Origin: Saussurea involucrata
Lineage: Eukaryota > Streptophyta > Magnoliopsida > Asterales > Asteraceae
Direction: 5' to 3'
Length of the DNA stretch: 64,000 nucleotides
NCBI GenBank assembly: GCA_033807775.1
Contig: CM066321.1
Location: 234,786,350-234,850,349 of the forward strand
A model generated the notes under the pieces. That model saw only the letters and a program-made list of their open reading frames with translations. It made no database searches and was not told where the DNA came from. Both the position numbers and the translations under genes were made by a program. Position 1 is the first letter of the stretch. Every line of letters begins with the position of its first letter. This document shows positions 54,688 through 64,000 of the stretch, piece after piece.

Positions 54688-54812
54688 CAACTCTTGGTTT
54701 ATATTTGTCTTTTACGCGAACAATCTTCCTCCGCAAGAAAGAATCCTCTGTTGCATTTGTGCTCTCAAAAACCTCAAGAACTGTTCATCATCTTCCTCAT
54801 CAAAACTTCAAG

Positions 54813-55195
54813 GTTAATATGTTCTTATTTTTTCAAATGCAGAAAACTTGTTTTCGATCTTCTCTTTGTTTTAACAAGATCAAACAAAAGAACTTTGTAA
54901 AATAAAATCATTTCTGTCATGGTTTTATGAACACAACCATTTCATGGTTGTTCTTCAAGTTTTAAATCTAAATCTTAAACTTATTCTTCATTCGTATCCA
55001 ATTTTCTTTTAGAAACTGGAATACAAGACTTTATGGGTTTTACATTTCATTTTAAAAATCTAGAAAAACCCTAATCTTCATTAAGACATTTATGTCTGAA
55101 TGAAATGGACAAAATTCGAAAAATCTTAATGGAAATTCTTTCCATACTAAGACAATTCTTATTTGTTAACATCTTTGGTTGAACTGATAATACAG
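54813..55195 (+). other. Predicted leader intron of ORF3 in element 2
   Basis: Donor TCAAG|GTTAAT and acceptor AATACAG, 383 bp, T-rich; the ATG follows four bases later. Confidence 0.5.
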
Positions 55196-55199
55196 AGAA

Positions 55200-58100
55200 A
55201 TGGCATCTTCAAAGATCAATGTCACCGCTGAGTCCATCTCCACTGACTCTGAGGAAGTGGACATCGTCAAAGCCCCTCAGGTTAAGTTCGAGTTGGATCA
55301 ACTAGATTGGACTAAGGCCAACAACCTCTCAGCTCTTCTCGAGTTTCCTCCTCGGAAGCAAGTATCACATCTGGACGATGCTGTGAGCTTTCTGAAGAAC
55401 AGCCCCATCTACACAGCCCTGACCATAACACCTCCTGCCAGTCAGCGGCTCTTATCCCAGTTCTGGTACTCTGCCAGACACACTGAGCTACCCTCTGCCA
55501 AAGATGCATCCAAAACCATCGACTGCATACTCAGCGATACTGAGTATGGCACCATCAAGATAACCCCTGCCATAATCCGAAAAGCCCTGAACTTCCCAAA
55601 TGCTACCAAAGAAAAACCCTTCGTTCCATTCCCTGACCACAAGAAGCACGCTGACAAAGAAGAACTCATTGCTTTCCTTGACGCAATGGGTTATATCTGG
55701 GACATTAGAAGGGACAAGAAGCCTGAGAAGAAGCTGACGCTGATAAAGAAATCCAAAATGCCCAGCGAGATGAACTTCATCTTCGCACACCTGATCAGCT
55801 GCATGACAGCGAAGTCCGGCTCTTCTGATCAAGCCGCCCAACCTCAGCAGTCCATGGGATACGCACTGCTGAAAGGTCTAAACATTGACTGGGCCTCCAT
55901 TATTTATGATGACCTGATTCAACGCGTGGATTCTGCCGCTGACAGACCAGCATGGGTTCCTTACCCACGATTCATCAGCGCCATCTTTCAATATGGCCTA
56001 AAGGACAGCTATCCTGAAGAGGGTGATCTGAAACTTTCTCAGATTGGCCCTAAAGTTCTCGACTTCAAGCCTGTCGCCAATGAGGTACGTCTCTCTACTC
56101 TTCTCACTCTTCTAAATTCTCCGCTTTCTGTGGCTCCTTCAGCGACAATACCCATCGCTGATACCCCGGCCACAAAATCCTCTCCTTCTAAGAAAAGGAA
56201 ACCCTCACACACCCAACTTGATTCCAAAAGGATCAAGAAAACCAAGGAGCAACCCCAGCAATTCCATGCTGAAGACTCCTCAGCTCATTCTGACGAGCTG
56301 AAGGAAAGTTCCGTGGTACGCTCTGCCACACCCGTTCAAGCCATCCCTCCAATCCAGACTTCAGCGTCTCCAAACGCTGAGGTTAGAAACTTGGAAACTA
56401 CCCAACCTCCCTCAGTCTCTCAAAAGACTGATGAAGTGATTGTCAGTGATTCCAACGCTGAACTCAGAACCCGAATCCCAATCTTATCCTTCGCTCCTCC
56501 CTCCACTTCTTTGGACACTCCTCCAGCTAACACTGGAGATGCCATCATTCCAGAAGCCACCGCTGACGCTTCTCAACAAATGATGAAGAAAGGACATGCA
56601 GACATCACCATACCTCACCGTACTTTCGAAGAGGATATGGAACATTATTCAGGAACTTGCAACTTTGACGAGTTCATCAATCCTCCTGCAGGTACAAATC
56701 CCACCTTAAACACTGTAACTAAACCTGAAACTTCTGAGCTTTCCTTTGTTCACAAGTACTTATATGTTACAGGTCCTAATTTGGGAGACATCAACGCTTC
56801 TCTGAAGTCCGTGGAAACAAAGCTGACCAGTCTCACCACCACACTCTCCAACAATTCTACAGCTGTAACAAACGCTGGAGAAAATTTGACAAAGCTGACA
56901 ACGGTGGTGGAGAAGAAAGCTTCCACTTAAGACATCAAGGGACTTGATAAGACTCTCGCCGATTTTTCCAAGGTGCTCTCTGACATCTACACTGACTACA
57001 CCAGCCTCAAAAGCTCAGTTTCGACCGTGTCCAGCGAAGTAACAACGCTGAAGACATCGGTTGGAAAACTCGAGGGTGATATGTCAGCGGTCAAGACCGA
57101 CTTAGGCTCTGTAAAGACCGACGTTGGTTCTATGAAGACGATGATCGAGACGCTGGTCAACAAGGCAAATAATCCAGCTCCTGCTCCTGCCCCTGCCCCT
57201 ATTTTGGAATCTTTCACAGCGGCGGATCGCACAGAGCTGAAGAAAATCACGCCTGCTATTTCTGGCCTAGAAGACAGAATAGCAAAGCTTGAAGGTTGTG
57301 TGAAAATCTCTGGCCCAGAAGACAGAGATAACACCAATGCTGAGTCTACTCATTCCTCCCCCAATCATGAGAAAGAGGGGGAGAAGAGCGCTGAACATAC
57401 CAGGGAGAAGAGCGCTGAAAATCTTGAGAAGAGCGCTGAAGATCTAAACAAAAGCGCTGAAGACCTTTCCCATGATGAATCTATCAGGGGAGAGAGAAAT
57501 GAAGATCTAACCGCTGGACCTCAGGGAGATGAAAACCATGAGGGAACCGAGAAGCTCGCCTCTGTATCTGAGGGGGAGCAACTCGAAGAAGATGCTGAGG
57601 AATCCGAAGCAGAAGAAGATGAAGACATCGACATCCCTGAAGATGAACCATCCTCCTCTCCAAGGAAGGATGATGATGATGATGAAGATGACGATGATTT
57701 CTTTATCGTCAAACCTGCCCCAAGGATCAAAGCTCTTAAGGGAATCTCAATAAAAGAACATTCAGGGGAGAAGACAAAGACAAAGCCCTCAGCCTCTGGC
57801 GCTGAGAAAAGCAAAGGCAAAGGCCTCGCTGAAGATGAAAATCTGGCGATCTTGCTTGAAAAGCCGGTTTGTCAGGTACACTAAACTCTACTTATATTCC
57901 TTCCCTGAACATATCTATACACAATCAGTTCTCTACTCAACAACCTCTCTACACATCCACAATCTTTTTCTATCTTTTCTACCCATGTTCTTCTACCCAG
58001 TTCTTATTAGTAAGATCGTTGCGTTTCAGCTAGTCCTCTCCCCTGTTTGAGGATATCGCTGAAGGCTCTACAACTGCGACTTCACCAATAATTCCAGCTG

Positions 58101-59277
58101 TCGCTGAAGACATAATCCCAGTCTTGGATTTAATCTCTGAGACTGATGAACCAGAAGAACAACCTCTCTCGCACAGAAACAGACCTTCCTCAGCTCCTCA
58201 AAAGCTGAGTGAAGAGGATCAAAAGAGAAGAGAAGAAATGATAAAGCGATTCGAGGATCAGCGAATCATTCTAAGGCGTGATCAACTGCCTTCTGTTCCT
58301 CCAAAGTTCAGAATTTCAAAAGCTGAATACAAGGAACACCTCAGAGTTGAACGCCTCATCGCTGAAAGAAAGGAAGCAGAAGAAAAAGACAGAGAATACG
58401 CTATAAAGCTTACTCAACGATCAATCAAAGACCCCAAGCTGAAAAGAGTTCCCATTGATGTTCAACGTCAGCTCTGGGATAATGCTCAAGAAATCGTTAG
58501 AGAAAAGACAAAGGTCTCTGATACAACCTTGGAATGGGCTAATCAAATGCTGACCTATCGATCAAGACCATCCAAGATAATCAAAGCCAACATCAGAGGA
58601 AAAATGTTCGTTGATGTTCCTGTTGTTGAAGTGGATATCTACAGAGATGACAAAACCAAGCAAACCTTCTATGCTGCTTCATTAGAAAAGTTTGGTCTCT
58701 CTGAATGGTTAGAAACAAAATTAGCCATTCAGGGATCACGCTCAAAATTCAAAAGCCATGTTGAGATGATCTTAAACAAACAGATCGACTTGTTTCATCT
58801 GCTGTGGATATCCCTCCTACTCTTCCTCAACCGAAGAAAGCCTCTGCTAAGAAGAAGAAAGTTTCTGATTCAGGTCCAATCATTCGAAATGAAACAGGTA
58901 TTGGTTTCTCTCGTGCTGAAGTTCTTGGCCCTGATGCTGATCTTTCAATGCTTGACACCTCCCTACCACCTGGAGAAACCTTCATCCCTGGCACAGTGGT
59001 AAGTGATCCATATGGTATATTCTTCTTAGACTATGATGGAAATCATCACTTTCAACGTGTCTCTGAGCTCCAAATCGCTCCCATCGAACAACTCAGAGAT
59101 CTCGTATACTGGTGTGAAGTCAGACGCGACATCAAAGCTAGACACCTGAAACCCTTGATTTTTGAAGCTGCTCTGAAGTTAAAGAATCAAGGAGTAAATG
59201 TCCCTGACTGGATGATCCCCACTGAAAAGACGACCCTTGATGAACTTCTCATTAAGGAAGAACCTTTTGAAAACTGA
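55200..59277 (+). pseudogene. Element 2 post-pol ORF3, nearly intact
   Basis: Start MASSKINVTAESIS at 55200. The N-terminal domain (about residues 20-290) has QFWYSARH, ITPAIIRKALNFP, MNFIFAHLISCMTAKSG, SSDQAAQPQQ and IDWASIIYDDLIQRV. A Pro/Ser linker with a KKRKPS-type basic patch follows. Next comes a coiled coil with repeated TDLGSVKTDVGSMKT units, then KSAE-rich tandem units (near 57380-57470) and an acidic stretch. Exon 2 (58034 onward) has a basic coiled coil, GLSEWLETKLAIQGSRSKF and DPYGIFFLDYDGNHHF, ending at 59275-59277. Defects: TAA at 56928-56930, and one base missing near 58790 compared with element 1. No signal peptide or membrane span is evident. Conserved layout with three other elements suggests a real function; I do not know it. 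Confidence 0.8.
57876..58033 (+). other. Predicted coding intron of ORF3 in element 2
   Basis: TGTCAG|GTACAC to TTTCAGCTAG, 158 bp; joins in frame with the C-terminal exon. Confidence 0.55.
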
Positions 59278-59530
59278 TATAATCTCCTTTTTCTCTATTG
59301 TATCAGTTATCCTTCTGTACTTGTAAATTATTTCGCTTGTACTTGTAATCTTTCTGTTCTTCATTGTAACCTGATTCAATATTTTAAAGAAAGATTTCAG
59401 CGAATGTACTTTACTCCATCAGTACTGAAAAGATCCCAGAAAACAGTAAAAGGGACAAATATTTTATGAGTTCTTTTTATCCTAATGTTTTCATTAAATA
59501 GCAATTTTCTTTGTTGCTATGTCATAATCA

Positions 59531-59543
59531 AATAGGGGGAGAT
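59531..59543 (+). other. Element 2 polypurine tract
   Basis: AATAGGGGGAGAT next to the 3' LTR. Confidence 0.9.
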
Positions 59544-60510
59544 TGTTGATCCAAACCCTCAGTGATTTGATAATGACCCTCTCTTATATACTTAGTGAAA
59601 ATTGTAAGTAAACAAAATGTATCAGAGTTTCACTATCGCTGATAAGTACTAAGATCTTACAGTACCACTGATAGGAACTCTCGCTCTTTTAAATTAAACA
59701 TTCAGCGAACACTGTTCATCATTAATGCGCTGAGTCTGTTCAGTCATTATGATGATCGCTGATAAGTTAGTTGTTTACTTATGATCCCTGAAGACAAGTT
59801 TCACGTCAACAAAGGTTCTACGCTGAAGTCGAAGATCAAGCTCAAGAACCAGCGACAAGTCTCCTAATGAACTGATGCGGATCAGCGAAGACTTAGATTT
59901 GTCCACTCAACGTGAAGTATCAAGTACAAGACTTCAGCTATCGCTGAACTTTATCATCTGCTGAATAGTAAATGATAATCGCTGAATCAACGAAAGCTGA
60001 TCATGAAGTCCTCCGTACAAAGTACTTTTGTCTTAACCACCCTTGCACGCCTCCGTACGAAATGTCAGAAAAGAACCTCCGAATATCTGAAATCGTACAA
60101 CCACTCTGATACTACACTGTTCATCCTTACGGCTACTAAGGTTGTCAACCAAGGTCAATGACATGCAACCAACCAGCTGATGACACGTGTAAAGTATATA
60201 CTGACTTGCATTAAATGCATGCAGTATATAAAGAGATGAACTCACTTCATTTTGAAGTAACTTGCTAACTCTGGACAAGTTCATATCTCTTATCTCAAGA
60301 TAGGTTATTATTAGTAATTTCCTTATCTTTCTTAGTGCAAGAAACCTTAGTGTTCCAACTTGTTTAGATTTAGGTTTATCCTTAATCTTGTTTCCGCAAC
60401 AAGCTGTAAATTGTTAATGATTTATCAATAAACAATTTAGAAAAGTAAAATCTGTGTGTTTGTATTCAACCCCCCCTTCTACAAACTTGTATAGGCCTTC
60501 GGGACCAACA
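59544..60510 (+). repeat. Element 2 3' LTR
   Basis: 967 bp; TATATAAA at 60225-60232. Followed by TSD CTACT. Confidence 0.97.
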
Positions 60511-60515
60511 CTACT
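60511..60515. repeat. Target-site duplication of element 2, right
   Basis: CTACT, same as 47435-47439. Confidence 0.95.
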
Positions 60516-60535
60516 TTCAAATTTTGGGGACAAAC
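60516..60535 (+). other. Element 3 polypurine tract region
   Basis: TTTTGGGGACAAAC directly before the 3' LTR, separated from the rest of element 3 by element 2. Confidence 0.75.
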
Positions 60536-61410
60536 TGTTTGGGCAAAATTTCACAGGTCTCGACCACGACCAGAAAAGGTAAGACACATGTTATGAGCTA
60601 TATCTTGTATTAAGATAAGGTCCCGACAAAGACGTAAAAAAACCTCCGCCGTCCCTCCTAAAAGGTAAGTCGAGAGTTCCTCACGACACTCGACCTCGAC
60701 GTCGCCTACTTCACACGACCGTCGCGTAGAATCATGCTACCTCGGCCGACTAACGCGTTATACGACTATTATATTTGTTCAGTGATTAATGCAGGAGTCA
60801 AAGTCATTAATGGACAACGGCTATAACCGACAAAATCAGTTATGAGCATCTAATCCCACATTGAAGACGACGACCGTTACAACAATCATCAAAGATCTTA
60901 ATAATTCAATTAAAATCATCCGAAGACTATAAATCCCAAGTTCAATCCTCAGTTTCAGATCATCGAATAATACAGGGAGAGAGATAGAACAAGAGGACCG
61001 AACATCGAACAACAGAAGTAAACGCAAACACTCGAAGAATATTCATTCGAAGCAAAGAGATCATTCATAGAAGATCACTCTCGACGCACGACTTTCACTC
61101 TCGACCAACAGTTCACACATTGTTTTCACACACGACGCACACTGTTTTTACATTTCAAACACTTGCACTTTACATTTCGAAGTCTTTCCCTTCATTTGAA
61201 TTGTAATCTCTGTACGATCGACACCCAGAACACCAAGGACATCGCCCCTGATTGGCGACCATAGTGCAGCGACGACATCCACTGTCGTCTGCAGGTTTTT
61301 TCCTCGTTGAGGTTTTTCCTGCGTCATCAAATCCTCTGTATCATTTACATTTTGGTCTTTGTCCACATCGACCTTAAGTTGTCCCTTTGGTGCGATTTTT
61401 GGCATTAACA
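60536..61410 (+). repeat. Element 3 3' LTR
   Basis: 875 bp; TATAAAT at 60928-60934; lacks the 43 bp present in the 5' LTR. Confidence 0.95.
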
Positions 61411-61415
61411 CCAGG
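61411..61415. repeat. Target-site duplication of element 3, right
   Basis: CCAGG, same as 40773-40777. Confidence 0.95.
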
Positions 61416-63395
61416 CCCGTGGAGCTTGCTTCAATCTGTAAAGGGCCTTGTCTAGGATGTAGATATGATTAGGCTTCTTCTCGTCCACAAACCCGTCCGT
61501 TTGCGATACGTACACTTCTTCCTTGAGTTCTCCGTTAAGGAATGTGATCTTCACATCCATTTGGAAGACCGTGAAGTTCTTGTGCGTGGCGTATGCAAGG
61601 AACATACGTATAGCTTCGATCCTCGCCACAGGAGCGTATGTCTCGTCGTAGTCAATCCCTTCTTGTTGACGGTATCCCTTAGCCACGAGATGTGCTTTGT
61701 TGCGTACTATGATGTCGTCCTCGTCCTTCTTGTTCTTGAAGATCCACTTAGTGTCGATCACCATCTTGTGAGATGGACGTGGGACAAGTCGCCATACCTT
61801 GAGAGCCTCAAATTGGTTGAGCTCCTCTTGCATGGCCATGACCCAGTCCGGATCTTCGAGTGCTTCGCGGACGGTTGTAGGCTCGATCTTACTCAAGAAT
61901 CCGGATAAGAGGCAGAAATTGGCCGATGCGCCTCGCGTTTGGACTGGAGTGGAGGGATCACCGATGATTTGGTGCAGGGGAGGAGCTCTCGTCCATTTGG
62001 TGGTGTGTGGAAGCGGCTGCTGAGTGGAGTGTGAGGCATCCGGATCCACGTAATCACCAGATGGAAGGTCTTATACAGCTTCAAGTGTCGCAGGTTGGTT
62101 TCTCGGAGGAGACGGGGGGGGTTCGTCGAAGGTTGAACAACTTCTGGTTCCGAGGAATGCAGAGGCTGGTCAATGATTGTAGCTGAGGACGAATCTTGAG
62201 GAGCGATCATCGGGTTTAGTACTGGTTCCTCCGGGGGGATGGTTATATCAGATGATGTTGAGGATGATGTCTGAGGTGTCTCCACAGTTATGGATGGAGT
62301 GCTAGTCGAGGGCGGCGGACCGGAGAGATTCACCGAATCCTCGATTTGAGCATCTTCAAGTCTTGGTTGCGCTGAGACACGAGGGGTAGAATTGTTAAGC
62401 ATATCATCATAAAAATATTGAAACAATAAATCTAAATCTGAAAGATCAGCATTTGACGTAGATGCATTATTCGGATTTACTGTCGTTTGTGCAGATCCCG
62501 AACGTGGAAGTTCGGAAGCTAGCACGCCAGTTAAACCGGGTTCTGAACTGATGTGTTCAGAAGCCAAATCTGTCGCTTCGTCGAATGTCACATTTACACT
62601 CTCAGTAACGGTTTTAGTCCGTTTGTTGTAAACGCGATACGCCTTAGCCTGCATGGAGTATCCTATGAACACTCCCTCATCTGCCTTCGGGCTGAATTTG
62701 CCAAGATCATCTTTGTCGTTGAGGACGTAGCACGTGCATCCGAACGCATGGAAGTACTTGATGTTCGGAACGCGGTTGTTCATGATCTCGTACGGCGTCT
62801 TGTTGTACCGCTTGTTGATAATGGAGCGGTTTTGCGTGTAACATGCAGTAGACACCGCTTCGGCCCAGAGAAATAATGGCAGTTTGGATTGAGAAAGCAT
62901 CGTGCGAGCGGCTTCAACGAGGGTACGGTTGCGTCTTTCCACCACTCCGTTTTGTTGAGGAGTGCGTGCGGCCGAAAAGGTTTGCGAGATACCGACTGAA
63001 GTCAGGTATTCGTTCACCGTTTGATTTTTGAACTCCGTCCCGTTGTCGGTCCTGATAGTCTGAACTTGTTGTTGAAGGTTCAGTTGGATGGTTTTCAGAT
63101 GATTGATGATCAGCTCCGGAGTTTCGTCCTTCGTGCGGAGGAACTTCACCCAAGTGTAGCGTGAGAAATCATCCACCATTACCAGGACGTACTTGCGCTT
63201 GTTGATGCTCTGAACGCGCATCGGTCCACACAAATCCATATGGATAAGTTCGAGGGACCGTGACGTGCTCGGAGCGGCCTTCGGCTTGTGCGTCGCACGT
63301 TTCATCTTTCCCATCTCGCATGCCCCGCAGAGTCGGTCCTTCACGAATTGAAGGCCGGGCATGCCTTTCACGTGTCCGCCCAGCACCAGTTTGTT
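61416..63395 (-). pseudogene. pol: AB pol middle part (integrase and N-terminal RT)
   Basis: From 63395 the minus strand reads NKLVLGGHVKGMPGL and the Cys pair CGACEMGK of the zinc motif; the His pair is at the other end of AB (844-1310). The integrase core has LIHMDLCGP, IRTDNGTEF and NGVVERRNRTLVEAART (DDE all present). The C-terminal integrase region and a Ser/Pro/Thr-rich linker follow. A frameshift near 62090 is needed to reach RT. RT has NKAHLVAKGYRQQEGIDY, FQMDVKITFLNGE and RLKQAPRAW, where element 3 interrupts it. RT continues at 40777. The integrase part is open and well conserved, better than the gag of the same element. Confidence 0.92.
63376..63395 (-). repeat. 20-bp terminal overlap of AB, right copy
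   Basis: Identical to 844-863. Confidence 0.9.
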
Positions 63396-63417
63396 AATAT
63401 CGACGAGACGATATTAA
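63394..63417. repeat. Perfect 9-bp inverted repeat at the right end of AB
   Basis: TTAATATCG, spacer ACGAGA, CGATATTAA. It overlaps the last bases of AB and the first bases of the flank. Confidence 0.85.
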
Positions 63418-63535
63418 TGGTGTAACTTGTTAAATTAAAAAAGCATTTTTTTAACGTATTTTAGTTAATAATTGATTAAATCGTCAAATTATTTGGATTA
63501 TACGTCTCGCTGCATTGCAGCGGGTAAATAACTAG
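63396..63535 (+). mobile_element. Helitron 3' terminal fragment
   Basis: A GC-rich hairpin CGCTGCA-T-TGCAGCG (63508-63522; extended by flanking pairs to 63506-63524) stands 7 bp before CTAG (63532-63535), followed by T. This is the classic 3' end of a plant Helitron inserted between A and T. The upstream 110 bp is AT-rich and non-coding. No 5' TC end was found in the window, so only the 3' part can be assigned. Confidence 0.7.
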
Positions 63536-64000
63536 TGTATATATATATAGAGGGAGGATCATACGAGAATGATAACTATTTAAAAGAATAAAGGAATAAC
63601 TCACAACCAATCATTTTGAAAAACAATTCCAAAAATAATAAATTCCATAAATTAAACTAAAAGGGCAAATATGTCAAACAATTTGGTTATTAACTACAAT
63701 TTAATGGCGTGCATAACCATTGACCATCTCTTTCTCTAAATTATCCTCTTCTCTTCTCTCTTTCTCCTCTCTTTCTCTTCTCCTAAACCCTAAACGTAGC
63801 CGCCACCACCCATCGCCGGTGATCTGCCGCCGCCACCACCATCTTGCCGCCGCAACCACCATCTCGTCGGCGTGACCTGCTGCTACTGCTGCTACTCAGG
63901 CGAAAAAACAGGTTATCGTGAGAGAGAGTGACCGCCGCACCTGCTCAGGCGAAAAAACAGGCTACCGCCGCAACCACCATCTCGCCGGCCTGACCTGCTG
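63536..64000. other. Flanking DNA: AT-rich, then CT-rich and CCGCCACCACC-rich
   Basis: A short TA run (63538-63550), AT-rich DNA, a CTCTTTCTCC pyrimidine tract with AAACCCTAAAC near 63785, then GC-rich triplet-like repeats. The phrase CCGCCGCAACCACCATCTCG occurs at 63847 and again at 63965, and CAGGCGAAAAAACAGG recurs near 63897 and 63946. No ATG-started reading frame. It could be a 5' region of a gene continuing outside the window or a repeat; I cannot say. Confidence 0.4.

Larger units (their letters stand above)
47440..60510 (+). mobile_element. Copia element 2 (same family as element 1, 13,071 bp, youngest)
   Basis: LTRs of 965 and 967 bp with only about eight visible differences, TSD CTACT, PBS, gag, pol, ORF3 and PPT. 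It is inserted just upstream of the PPT of element 3, in the same orientation. It is much less damaged than element 1: gag is fully open, pol has one stop plus a protease active-site change, and ORF3 has one stop and one single-base deletion. Confidence 0.97.
40778..61410 (+). mobile_element. Ty3/gypsy element 3, Tat-like, non-autonomous, split by element 2
   Basis: LTRs of 918 bp (40778-41695) and 875 bp (60536-61410), both TGTTTGGG to GGCATTAACA, with TSD CCAGG. The PBS TGGCGCCATCCGTGGGA follows the 5' LTR; this type is typical of Tat-lineage gypsy elements. A purine run TTTTGGGGACAAAC precedes the 3' LTR. Without element 2 it is about 7.56 kb. It encodes gag and protease on the plus strand and a spliced antisense gene, but no RT, RNase H or integrase, so its movement would need another element's enzymes. 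Confidence 0.95.
844..63395 (-). mobile_element. Copia element AB, SIRE-like, with permuted order; hosts all other insertions
   Basis: Five blocks (844-2471, 15553-18202, 32734-37909, 38556-40777, 61416-63395) belong to one minus-strand copia element of about 13.7 kb once four direct insertions are removed with one TSD copy each. At the element 1 and element 3 junctions the reading frame continues directly. The order on the minus strand is IN, RT, RNase H, ORF3, PPT, one LTR (33342-33623), PBS, leader, gag, protease, start of integrase. A normal element would have an LTR at each outer end; here the only LTR is internal and both outer ends fall in the same 20-bp pol sequence. The element is old: gag, pol and ORF3 all carry frameshifts and stops. 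Alternative: two tandem copies sharing one LTR, each truncated on the outside. Confidence 0.75.

Overview
The window is plant nuclear DNA made almost entirely of nested LTR retrotransposons. I see no host gene, tRNA, functional rRNA gene or CRISPR array. Evidence for a plant: Ty1/copia elements of the large SIRE/Maximus type, a Tat-like Ty3/gypsy element with an antisense spliced gene, a Cassandra TRIM carrying 5S rRNA sequence, and a plant-type Helitron 3' end. A eudicot, perhaps Asteraceae, is my guess from the style of the elements; nothing here proves it.

Nesting was resolved from exact 5-bp target-site duplications (TSDs). The outermost unit, called AB, runs on the minus strand from 844 to 63395 and is cut into five pieces by insertions. 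Copia element 1 (2472-15547, +, TSD ACAGA) sits in AB gag. Copia element 5 (18203-32728, -, TSD CCGAG) sits in the AB leader. A Cassandra TRIM (37910-38550, -, TSD CCGGG) sits between AB pol and its third ORF. Gypsy element 3 (40778-61410, +, TSD CCAGG) sits in AB reverse transcriptase. Element 3 itself contains copia element 2 (47440-60510, +, TSD CTACT), of the same family as element 1. With insertions removed AB is about 13.7 kb. Its order is unusual: on its own strand it reads integrase, RT, RNase H, third ORF, PPT, a single LTR, PBS, gag, protease. It begins and ends inside the same 20-bp stretch of pol, so it looks like a complete one-LTR circle opened inside pol.

The three copia families (elements 1 and 2; element 5; AB) share a plan: gag, then a stop codon followed closely by a splice-acceptor-like Y-tract/CAG, then protease-integrase-RT-RNase H, then a long post-pol reading frame (ORF3) of roughly 1,000-1,600 residues. 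ORF3 has a conserved N-terminal domain, an acidic/coiled-coil middle and a conserved C-terminal domain. In elements 1 and 2 it has the layout of an independent gene: CCAAT, ACACGTGT and TATATAAA boxes in the same order as in the LTR promoter, a leader intron ending just before the ATG, and a coding intron that joins in frame. AB has a TATA box and leader intron at the same place; element 5 has a TATA box. I consider this the most interesting biology in the window.

Element 3 is a non-autonomous gypsy element: it keeps gag and protease, has no RT, RNase H or integrase, and carries a five-exon antisense gene. No element looks able to move on its own: element 1 has stops in gag, pol and ORF3; element 2 has lost the protease catalytic Asp and has stops; element 5 has a gutted gag; AB is degraded.

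The left edge (1-843) looks like the end of another gypsy LTR. The right edge has a Helitron 3' terminus (to 63535), then AT-rich and CCGCCACCACC-rich DNA in which I cannot identify a gene.
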